From positions 1 to 64,000 of the forward strand of contig JAFZVE010000073.1 in the NCBI GenBank assembly GCA_017617995.1: a stretch of DNA of 64,000 bases, read 5' to 3'. Origin of the DNA: Clostridiales bacterium (GTDB taxonomy: Bacteria > Bacillota > Clostridia > Saccharofermentanales > Saccharofermentanaceae). The notes under the pieces were generated by a model. The model did no database searches. It saw only the letters and a program-made list of their open reading frames with translations, and was not told the origin of the DNA. This document shows positions 45,241 to 52,224 of the stretch, one piece after another; within the stretch, counting starts at the first letter, position 1, and every line of letters starts with the position of its first letter. Position numbers and translations under genes: made by a program.

Positions 45241-46194
45241 TTACAGATTCAGTCCCTTTGCTTCTTCGCAACCGAGGCGGAGGTTCATGCACTGGATCGC
45301 CGCGCCGGAAGCGCCTTTACCGAGGTTGTCAAACTGCGAGGAAACCACGATCCTTTCTTCGTTTCCGGTGACATAGATCTTCATGCCGTCCCAGCCGGAG
45401 AGCATGTTTCCGGCGAGGAATCCGCCGGCTGCCGTCTCATCATCTGCTTCCGCTACTCTTATGAACTTCTTCCCAGCGTAATACTCGCGGAAGAACTCAA
45501 GGAGTTCGGCCGGTGTCATCTTCTTGCTGAGCATGTCTGCATAAAGCTGCACCGAAACGACCATACCGCTGTAGTAATCGTCGATGATGGGCGAGAACAG
45601 CGGCGTTCTCGCAAGACCCGTGATGGCCTTCATCTCCTTGAGATGCTTGTGCTGCTGGGTAAGCGCATACTCACGTCCGGACGAGAACTCGTTCGGACGG
45701 TCTTCGCTCTCGTAGACCGCGATGGTCTTCTTGCCCGCTCCGGAATATCCCGATAACGCAAAAGCACTGACCGGGTAATCAGACGGAAGTATGCCGCCTG
45801 CGATCAATGGGTACACCAGGCCGATAAAGCCCGAAGCATAGCAGCCCGGAACCGCGATTCTGTTTCCTTTTTTGATCGCTTCAAGATGCGCATCGGAGAG
45901 CTCCGGGAAACCATACGCCCAGCCCGCTTCCGTTCTGTGCGCGGTCGATGCGTCGATGATTACGGTGTGATCGTTATCGGGATCGATGAGACTCACGGCT
46001 TCTCGGGATGCCACATCCGGCAGACACAGGAACGTGATGTCCGAAGAGTTGATGAACTTTCTTCTCTCCACCGGATCTTTTCTCAGTTCCGAATCGATCT
46101 TTAAGATCTCGATATCGTCTCTGCCCTGGAATCTCTCGAAGATCCGAAGACCAGTGGTACCTTCACTTCCATCGATAAATACTTTCGTTTTCAT
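45241..46194 (-). CDS. argC: N-acetyl-gamma-glutamyl-phosphate reductase, type 2
   Basis: 317 residues. It reduces N-acetylglutamyl phosphate with NADPH in arginine synthesis. The shorter length and FIDGSEGTTGLRIFERF nucleotide-binding start are typical of the type 2 (AGPR2) family. The catalytic Cys is in VPGCYASGF, and SGYSGAGKKT follows. ATG at 46194 has GAGGG seven bases upstream and is preferred to 46200. No other arginine genes are adjacent, so the pathway genes must be scattered. It may be co-transcribed with queT. Confidence 0.93.
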   Translation of the reverse strand: MKTKVFIDGSEGTTGLRIFERFQGRDDIEILKIDSELRKDPVERRKFINSSDITFLCLPDVASREAVSLIDPDNDHTVIIDASTAHRTEAGWAYGFPELSDAHLEAIKKGNRIAVPGCYASGFIGLVYPLIAGGILPSDYPVSAFALSGYSGAGKKTIAVYESEDRPNEFSSGREYALTQQHKHLKEMKAITGLARTPLFSPIIDDYYSGMVVSVQLYADMLSKKMTPAELLEFFREYYAGKKFIRVAEADDETAAGGFLAGNMLSGWDGMKIYVTGNEERIVVSSQFDNLGKGASGAAIQCMNLRLGCEEAKGLNL

Positions 46195-46256
46195 TTCCAT
46201 GCCCTCTCTATCCTTTGATTCTTAATCAATCCTTTGTTTTTTCCGATATCGCGTAT

Positions 46257-46868
46257 TCACTTCACACTCTTTAAGTACGCCAGTATCGTCTCCACGGCGC
46301 CGTCCACATCCACCAGATCAGAGTGCACACAGAGGTGATACGTACTGCTGTTGCCCCATTTTCCATTCGTGTAGTGATTATAGTAGTTCGCCCGTGCGGC
46401 GTTCATGTCATTGATATATCTCGCCATCTGCTCGTCGGTATAGTCTGCCTTCTCGACTGCGACCTTCCGCTTCCGCTTGATCTTATACGGCATGCTCGCC
46501 GCAATAAAGATGTTGATGCTGCCTTCGTTTCGGAGAACAAAGTCCGCACACCGTCCTACGATCACGCACGGTCCTTGGGCCGCTAAGTCCTTGATGACCT
46601 TACACTGCTGGAGATAGATCGCATCTGAGAAGTCCGGCGTATAGGACAGCGAGAAGAAAGGCATACGGCTTCTCCCCTTTTCAGAGATCCGGTGCGCACC
46701 CTCTTCGTTTCTCTTGATGAGATTCTCATCGAGTCCGCCCTGTTCGGCCGCGAGTGTGATAAGCTCGCTGTCATAGAAAGGCACGCCCAGTCTCTCGGCA
46801 AGTTTCATGCCGATCTCATGTCCGCCGGAACCGAATTCCCGTCCGATTGTAATCACATGACTATTCAT
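46257..46868 (-). CDS. Cytidylate kinase-like family protein
   Basis: 203 residues. ITIGREFGSGGHEIGMKLAERLGVPFYD is the P-loop-like start of the cytidylate-kinase-like family, and VIVGRCADFVL follows. The usual P-loop Lys-Ser/Thr is modified (GSGGHEI), as is common in this subgroup. A nucleotide-dependent phosphotransfer is likely, but true CMP kinase activity is uncertain because housekeeping cmk normally differs. GGAGG precedes the ATG. It lies 31 bases downstream of the DASS-like permease gene and may be co-transcribed with it. Confidence 0.9.
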   Translation of the reverse strand: MNSHVITIGREFGSGGHEIGMKLAERLGVPFYDSELITLAAEQGGLDENLIKRNEEGAHRISEKGRSRMPFFSLSYTPDFSDAIYLQQCKVIKDLAAQGPCVIVGRCADFVLRNEGSINIFIAASMPYKIKRKRKVAVEKADYTDEQMARYINDMNAARANYYNHYTNGKWGNSSTYHLCVHSDLVDVDGAVETILAYLKSVK

Positions 46869-46899
46869 ACGTTACCCTCCAGATGTATATTTTATCAGA

Positions 46900-48066
46900 T
46901 TAGCGGAAGAAGAACCACGCCGCCGCTCCCATCACCACGAGGAAAAGAAGATTCATCAGGGCAAAGAGCACCAGATACTTCTTCGTGTGCCCCGGACGCA
47001 GCGTCCGATAGTGGCTGAATGTGATCAGGCTCGCCAGAGAGGAGATCAAGGTTCCTGTACCGCCGATATTGACGCCCAGCAGAAGTTCTCTGTAGTTTCC
47101 CGTAAACTTTGACAGCAGAATCGCCGACGGGACATTACTTATGACCTGGCAGGACCCGATACTTACCAGAAGCGGGCTTCTCCCGAGAAGGCCTCCGACA
47201 AAATCCTGCACCGCACTGATCCTCGCCATATTTCCAGAGAAAACGAAGAAGAGCGCGAACGTCGCCAGAAGACCCCAGTCCACCTCACCAAAAGCTCTTC
47301 GGTCCGCAAAGGCCATGATTGCCGGGATAACAAGAAGTCCGGCCCAGTAAGGTATCAGACGGAAGACGATGAGAAGCGAGAATGCAAAGAGCGTCAGATA
47401 CAGGGCCGCTCTTTTTCTATTGAGTTCCTGACCCGAGTCGTCTCTGATGACCAATTCTGTCCGCGGAAGCAGGAAGCACATCCCGGTAAGCATCGCGATC
47501 GCAAGGAGAAACGGCGGAAACATGATCTTCATGAACTCCGCTGTCGGGATAGCAAAATAAGAGTACAGATAGAGATTCTGCGGATTGCCGAAAGGCGTCA
47601 GCATACCGCCTAGGTTGGCGGATATATTCTGCAGGATGAAGATATATGCCATCTTCTCCTCGTTCTTCGTAACGGAAAGGGCGAAATACCCGAGCGGCAG
47701 GAAGGTGATCAGCGCCATATCGTTGGCGATCAGCATCGAGCCGATGAACGTAATATATACGAGGGCGAGCGCCAGAAGCCTTAGGTTACCGGTCGTGACA
47801 ACGATACGCTGAGCCACGATCCCGAAGAAACGGATATCCTTGAGCGCACAGATCACTAAAAGAGTAAGAAAGAGGCATGTCAGCGTGCGAAGGTCGAAGT
47901 ATCCGAAGTATGTCTTATCCGGCGGAACAAAGAAAGATGTTACGACAGCAAGAAGCGCCGCGATACACATCACGGTGTTTTTCTTGAAGAAAGCCACAGC
48001 ACGGCCAGGCACACGGTTCGACGCCGTTTTCTTCTTCTGATCGCTGATGCCGGTCTCCTGCTCCAA
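46900..48066 (-). CDS. DASS/ArsB superfamily permease (SLC13-like anion transporter)
   Basis: 388 residues with about ten transmembrane helices. Two related segments are typical of the ion-transporter superfamily: ANLGGMLTPFGNPQNLYLY in the middle and LGVNIGGTGTLISSLASLI near the C-terminus. These resemble the substrate and sodium sites of SLC13/CitM/ArsB proteins. The ion is not decidable. The start is TTG at 48066 with GGAG six bases upstream. A TGCTATAAT promoter lies further upstream. The cytidylate-kinase-like gene follows at 31 bases. Confidence 0.88.
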   Translation of the reverse strand: MEQETGISDQKKKTASNRVPGRAVAFFKKNTVMCIAALLAVVTSFFVPPDKTYFGYFDLRTLTCLFLTLLVICALKDIRFFGIVAQRIVVTTGNLRLLALALVYITFIGSMLIANDMALITFLPLGYFALSVTKNEEKMAYIFILQNISANLGGMLTPFGNPQNLYLYSYFAIPTAEFMKIMFPPFLLAIAMLTGMCFLLPRTELVIRDDSGQELNRKRAALYLTLFAFSLLIVFRLIPYWAGLLVIPAIMAFADRRAFGEVDWGLLATFALFFVFSGNMARISAVQDFVGGLLGRSPLLVSIGSCQVISNVPSAILLSKFTGNYRELLLGVNIGGTGTLISSLASLITFSHYRTLRPGHTKKYLVLFALMNLLFLVVMGAAAWFFFR

Positions 48067-48125
48067 GGTCCTCTCCTGCTCCTGTCTTCTTCCGTTTTTT
48101 CCAAGCGTATCCCACGCACCGCGCT

Positions 48126-48134
48126 ATTATAGCA
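48126..48134 (-). promoter_or_regulatory. Extended -10 promoter of the DASS-like permease gene
   Basis: TGCTATAAT on the minus strand (48134-48126) is a consensus extended -10, about 60 bases before the TTG start. No clear -35 is seen. Confidence 0.6.
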
Positions 48135-48252
48135 CACACTTTTGCAACTGCATCATCTCCGGATTACGGCATATCCGCCAACATTTCGGCACCGGAATTG
48201 CCTCTCCGTTGCCTATTTGCTACTGTAGTAATCTACAAAGCAGAAAAAGAAA

Positions 48253-48280
48253 GGAGCCGTTCCTCATCGGGAACAGCTCC
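48253..48280 (-). terminator. Terminator downstream of the DUF4230 gene
   Basis: GGAGC-c-GTTCC, loop, GGAAC-a-GCTCC forms a 10-bp stem with one mismatch. On the minus strand TTTCTTTTTC follows. A second, smaller stem (GGCGAA / TTCGCC, 48305-48324) precedes it. Confidence 0.75.
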
Positions 48281-48339
48281 TCACTTTCTAATGCGGAGGT
48301 GGTAGGCGAAGCATCAGGTTCGCCGCCGCACAGAATATC

Positions 48340-49059
48340 TCAGAGTGCTACTGAGTCGACAAACACGACCTTGTACTCGCTGTGGATCTTCGCGAGTGCC
48401 TTGATGATGATCTCCTTCATGTGCTCCTCGGCCTTCTCATAGATACCGTTATCAATCGCTGCCTGGAGCTGCTGTGCCTTGATCTCGGACAGACGGACGC
48501 TGACCTCGTCTGCACGGATCGGGTTAAAAAGATTGTTGTCCTGGACGCATGTTACATTCTCCTGCGGGAGATTGTTGTCCACGATCGGATTCTTCGGAAG
48601 CTGGATGTAGATCTCCTTCTTCTGGTTATTCACGACCGTCTTCACCTGACGAAGATCGTAGCCGACTTTGATCGTGCCGGAGTAGAGGATCTCGATCTCG
48701 TGCTGTGTGCCCCAGATATCCATGTCCGTATACGGAACCTGGATCGAATCTACTACCGAAACCCGGCCTGCGTATTCCTGCGAGTAGGTCATCAGTTCGG
48801 AGATCTCGTTGAGCTGGCTCATCACATTCTCATTCGTAACGATAATGCCGTGGAACTTCTCTTCCTCTGCGATGATCGCCTCTCTCGACCCGGAATTCTT
48901 GACCTTGGAGGATCCGAAAGGATTCCAGCCGAGCACCATTATCGCGATGGCCAGTACACCGACTCCCGCCAGCACACCAACCAGAAAATTACCTGCTCTT
49001 CTGAAGAAACTCTTCTTCCGCGGGACTCTTACACCGTTAATCACATCATAATCTCTCAT
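48340..49059 (-). CDS. DUF4230 domain membrane-anchored protein
   Basis: 239 residues. A short cytoplasmic basic N-terminus (VRVPRKKSFFRR) leads into one transmembrane helix (about 25-46). The extracytoplasmic DUF4230 domain follows; LYSGTIKVGYDLRQVK, EIYIQLPKNPIVDNNL and the helical C-terminus AAIDNGIYEKAEEHMKEII are typical. The family is widespread and of unknown function, often in envelope-associated contexts. An AGGAGG-like site precedes the ATG. It is divergent from the XRE regulator gene and stands alone, ending at a clear terminator. Confidence 0.9.
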   Translation of the reverse strand: MRDYDVINGVRVPRKKSFFRRAGNFLVGVLAGVGVLAIAIMVLGWNPFGSSKVKNSGSREAIIAEEEKFHGIIVTNENVMSQLNEISELMTYSQEYAGRVSVVDSIQVPYTDMDIWGTQHEIEILYSGTIKVGYDLRQVKTVVNNQKKEIYIQLPKNPIVDNNLPQENVTCVQDNNLFNPIRADEVSVRLSEIKAQQLQAAIDNGIYEKAEEHMKEIIIKALAKIHSEYKVVFVDSVAL

Positions 49060-49222
49060 AAGCGTAACCTCCTTTATTTAGGACTCGCGCTCACTCAGTA
49101 GCACTTCTTCGTTCACGCGTCTATCAATGACTCACTTTCTCTCACTATAATGATAATCGAAGAACTCATCTGAAATCATCTCGATTTTTTAAACATTTTT
49201 CGTAAAATCCGTGACGAAATCT

Positions 49223-49250
49223 TTGATTTGTTCTGACTATAGTTTATAAT
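49223..49250 (+). promoter_or_regulatory. Sigma-A promoter of the XRE regulator gene
   Basis: TTGATT (49223-49228), a 16-base spacer and TATAAT (49245-49250), 87 bases before the ATG. Confidence 0.6.
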
Positions 49251-49336
49251 CAACGGTGTCAAGTAAAAAACGGTGCAGAATTACTTTTACATGCATCTAA
49301 TTTGCTTTGAACTTCAAAATAAAGTGGGACAGGAAA

Positions 49337-49834
49337 ATGGGAAGAAAGTCAACGAAAGAAAACAAGAACATCTACCAGATCAGTCGTGAAGCGCAGAACC
49401 TTACTCGTGACGCTGCTTCGGAGAAGCTCCAGTACATCTCGGCCGACCGTATCGAGAAGATCGAGAATGAGAAGACACTCCCGCATCCGGAAGAGATCCT
49501 CGCCATGGCCGATGTCTACAAGAATCCTTCTCTTTGCAATTACTTCTGCTCTCACGAGTGCCCGATCGGCCAGGAATACGTACCTGAGGTAGTGCCGAAG
49601 GAATTATCCCAGATCACACTCGAGATGATCGCGACACTCAATTCTATAGATAAGAACAAGAACCGCCTCATCGAGATCACCGTAGACGGTAAGATTGCCC
49701 CGAGTGAGCTTCCGGACTTCATCGAGATCAAGAATGAGCTCGACAAGATGGCACTCACCATCGACTCCCTGAGACTCTGGATCGACAATGCCATCGCCGA
49801 CGGCCAGCTCAACAAAGAAGATTTCAAGTCATAA
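49337..49834 (+). CDS. XRE family helix-turn-helix regulator
   Basis: 165 residues. The N-terminal Cro/cI-type helix-turn-helix spans about 12-65 (QISREAQNLTRDAASEKL, ISADRIEKIENEK, then PHPEEILAMADVY). A Cys-containing link (CNYFCSHECPIGQEY) could bind metal. The C-terminal helical part (about 90-165) may dimerise. ATG at 49337 has GGGACAGGA upstream; a TTG at 49307 has no ribosome site and is rejected. A strong terminator follows. Its targets are unknown; the divergent DUF4230 gene and the downstream PIN-like gene are the nearest candidates. Confidence 0.85.
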   Translation: MGRKSTKENKNIYQISREAQNLTRDAASEKLQYISADRIEKIENEKTLPHPEEILAMADVYKNPSLCNYFCSHECPIGQEYVPEVVPKELSQITLEMIATLNSIDKNKNRLIEITVDGKIAPSELPDFIEIKNELDKMALTIDSLRLWIDNAIADGQLNKEDFKS

Positions 49835-49858
49835 TCTTCCTGACACACGAAAAGAAGC

Positions 49859-49894
49859 GAGCCCGCATGTCTCACTCATGCGGGCTCTTTTTTT
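49859..49894 (+). terminator. Strong intrinsic terminator after the XRE gene
   Basis: GAGCCCGCATG, loop TCTCACT, CATGCGGGCTC is a perfect 11-bp stem (49859-49887) followed by seven further T residues. The stop codon of a small minus-strand gene lies in its right arm. Confidence 0.95.
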
Positions 49895-50040
49895 GAAAGT
49901 GGGGGGGTGTTGTTTTCCTTTCCGACCCATCGCCCTCGGAAGGTCGACCGGTCTTCCAGGCCGAGTTTTTCGCTCAATTGCGGGAAGTTCTTCATCTCGT
50001 TATACAAACGGATCATTTGAAGCCTTTTGTCTACATCCAT
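49876..50040 (-). CDS. Small 54-residue protein of unknown function
   Basis: ATG at 50040 behind AAGGGAAG (seven-base spacing) opens a 54-codon frame ending with TGA inside the neighbouring terminator stem. The product begins MDVDKRLQMIRLYNEMKNFP and continues QLSEKLGLEDRSTFRGRW before a polar tail. The charged, leucine-spaced helices and the GLEDRSTFRG segment resemble small proteins I recall from other Clostridia, but no family name comes to mind. It was found by translating the minus strand of an apparent gap. It is probably real given the ribosome site and amino-acid pattern; expression is unproven. Confidence 0.6.
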   Translation of the reverse strand: MDVDKRLQMIRLYNEMKNFPQLSEKLGLEDRSTFRGRWVGKENNTPPLSKKEPA

Positions 50041-50345
50041 GCGGTCACTTCCCTTTTTTGCTTCAGTTTCTTGCTTTTCTTTTCTACGACATCATTGTAG
50101 CGCTATGATCCGGTAAGAAACACGGGAAGAACAGGCGAATATTCCACTCTATTTCCGCTCCGGCAGCAAAATAGAATGAAAGGAACATATTTGATGCACT
50201 CCCTATCAGACTGTACTTTAAAATCGTCGTCATACCCGATTGAATAAAAGTAAAAAGTGATAAAATGAAAGCATCTGAAATACATGGGCACGATTTCCCA
50301 CCCAGGCGGTCTCGGGGTGCCCACATCTGACGAGGAGGAAAACCT
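50041..50345 (+). other. Intergenic stretch; only a weak promoter candidate seen
   Basis: No coding frame is convincing in these 305 bases. TTGAAT (50240-50245) and TAAAAT (50261-50266), with a short 15-base spacer, could be the promoter of the gene at 50346. Confidence 0.4.
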
Positions 50346-50978
50346 ATGAAGTACGTACTGATCTCACTTTCCGAAAGCAGCAAAATTGATTTCTCCGGTG
50401 TGGAGAAGCTCGGCAAGACAGACCATCTGGTCTTTGTGTATATCAAGGGCAAGAAGACCCTCCCTGCGGGCGTGAAGGCGGCACTCGAGGAGGCCAAGGC
50501 AGAGATCGAGTACTTCGAGATCGGTGCAAGTTCCGAAGTATGGCTCGCGATGTCGTATCTGATCGGATACCATACGGCAAGTAAGCACGAGACCATCGTG
50601 ATCACGGGTGATAAGAGTAAACTCCCGTCGAAGATCGTAAAGGATGCCAAAGTATACAGTGCTTTGCGAGCGGTAGTAGGCGGAGCGTCTACCTCCTCAA
50701 GCAAGTCCGCAGCCAAGACCACCAAGAAGGCCACAAGCAGTAAGACTTCGACCGCCAAGAAGACGACAACAGCAAAGAAAACGTCAACAGCCAAGAAGTC
50801 AACCACGACCAAGAAAGCCTCCACCACCAAGAGTACAGCGAAAAAGGCCACGACCAAGAAGACCTCAGCGAAGAAGAAAAACGTAGACGTGGGCGATATC
50901 ATCACATCGCTTAGTAAGGGGGATACGAAGAGCGCGTCCAAGCAGTTAAGCGATCTGGCCGGTCAGTTCTTCAAGTAA
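50346..50978 (+). CDS. PIN-like domain protein with Lys/Thr/Ser/Ala-rich histone-H1-like tail
   Basis: 210 residues. Residues 1 to about 110 read as a PIN-like alpha/beta fold: IDFSGVEKLGKTDHLVFVYI, IEYFEIGASSEVWLAMSYLIGY, then IVITGDKSKLPSKI. This matches the layout of PIN-like putative RNases, although the catalytic acids are uncertain. Residues about 113-175 are almost only Lys, Thr, Ser and Ala (AKKTTTAKKTSTAKK pattern), like histone H1 or bacterial Hc1-type tails. A short ordered C-terminus follows (DVGDIITSLSKGD). GGAGG precedes the ATG. Nucleic-acid binding is inferred. Confidence 0.78.
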   Translation: MKYVLISLSESSKIDFSGVEKLGKTDHLVFVYIKGKKTLPAGVKAALEEAKAEIEYFEIGASSEVWLAMSYLIGYHTASKHETIVITGDKSKLPSKIVKDAKVYSALRAVVGGASTSSSKSAAKTTKKATSSKTSTAKKTTTAKKTSTAKKSTTTKKASTTKSTAKKATTKKTSAKKKNVDVGDIITSLSKGDTKSASKQLSDLAGQFFK

Positions 50979-50982
50979 CGGC

Positions 50983-52176
50983 TCAGCCGTCTTTCCTCGG
51001 ATAATAGAACTTGGCGGCCTCGACCTCCGGGAACGTCGAGTAGAGCGCATATGCAGCCACGAGGCCATCGGCCACTTCCATCTGGACGATCATGTACCCT
51101 TCGTCATCCTCGTAGTAGAAGACCAGAGTCCTCTCGTCGTCTTTGGCCTGCAGGATCGTCGCACCTTTGACGTAGCGGGTATTCTCGAAGACGCCGTTAA
51201 AGACGTATTTGTCATCGACGGCGTCATACTCGATCGAGCCGTCGAGGCCGGTCTTATCATAGTAATGACCAAGCCAACCCTCCATGCTGTCCTTATCGGG
51301 GGTCGTTAACTCCGGCATAGTCGGCGCCGCCACAAGGAGTGCCATCACGTCGGTACCATCGGGACTATAGATCACGTAGTCCTGAAGATAGTCGCCGTCT
51401 TTATCCCGGAGAAGATTGCCGACGCGGCCGAGCGCATAGCCCGGGAATTCGTTCATCGGTGTATTGGGAAGATACAAGATCAGCTCGTCCGGATCCGAGA
51501 AACCATAGGGCTCCACAAAGGACACGTGCTGCTTCTGCCCATATTCTTCCGTATCGTAAGCATCAAATTCTTCCCATCCGATATCGGTGATATGTGCGGA
51601 ATAACTATACTCATTCACACGAGTAAATCCGTCATAGGTTCCACTGAAATCACACATCATGACCTGTTCAACCGGTCCTGCTGATGTATCCTCAACAAAA
51701 GCCGTCTTATATTGTCCTTCAAAAGTCCCGTCCTCCTCATAGAAAGAAACCATGAGGCTCCACGTGGAGTTTTCCGGGGCACAGAACGTAAACATGATAT
51801 CCGGGATCCTGAATCCGTCATCCTCGAAGAACCGCATCGCATCTTCTTCGAAGTCGAAGGTCGGGTTCGGCACCATCTCCGATGTGCGTGACGGAGTCGT
51901 GTCCGTCGGATCCGTATCCGTCGGATCCGTATCCGTGGGCTCTGTATCCGTGGGCTCCGTATCGGTCGGCGTAGCGGTCGTGTCTGTCGGTTCGTCCGTA
52001 CTCTCCGAGGGTTCGCCCGTCTCACTCGTCGGGTCGTCCTCCGGATCCGTCGTATCCTCGGTCTTTGTTGTCTTCTTTGCCTTCTTTTTCTTCTTCGTCG
52101 TTTCCTCTGCCTTCGAGCAGGAGGTCATCAGCATCCCCGCGGCAAGTATCACCGCTACGCAAGCACTTCTCTTCAT
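50983..52176 (-). CDS. Lipoprotein with Lys/Thr stalk and Thr-Asp-Pro repeats
   Basis: 397 residues. A signal peptide ends in the lipobox LMTSC. A Lys/Thr segment (EETTKKKKKAKKTTKTED) and then tandem PTDTEPTDTDPTDT repeats to about residue 95 form a probable stalk. The ectodomain (about 105-397) is acidic and Tyr-rich and matches no known family. The first 40 mature residues closely resemble the lipoprotein at 22658-24367, but the ectodomains differ. GGAAG precedes the ATG. It ends only four bases from the convergent PIN-like gene. The repeat-coding DNA (15-bp units near 51900-51970) is prone to length change. Confidence 0.82.
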   Translation of the reverse strand: MKRSACVAVILAAGMLMTSCSKAEETTKKKKKAKKTTKTEDTTDPEDDPTSETGEPSESTDEPTDTTATPTDTEPTDTEPTDTDPTDTDPTDTTPSRTSEMVPNPTFDFEEDAMRFFEDDGFRIPDIMFTFCAPENSTWSLMVSFYEEDGTFEGQYKTAFVEDTSAGPVEQVMMCDFSGTYDGFTRVNEYSYSAHITDIGWEEFDAYDTEEYGQKQHVSFVEPYGFSDPDELILYLPNTPMNEFPGYALGRVGNLLRDKDGDYLQDYVIYSPDGTDVMALLVAAPTMPELTTPDKDSMEGWLGHYYDKTGLDGSIEYDAVDDKYVFNGVFENTRYVKGATILQAKDDERTLVFYYEDDEGYMIVQMEVADGLVAAYALYSTFPEVEAAKFYYPRKDG

Positions 52177-52224
52177 TTTCTCTTCCTTATTCCTTCAGAT
52201 CTTTTCTTTTTTCTCTTTTTCCCT

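Noticed and set aside
49307-49336. TTG start adding ten residues to the XRE regulator
   Set aside because: No ribosome site precedes it; ATG at 49337 fits the family.
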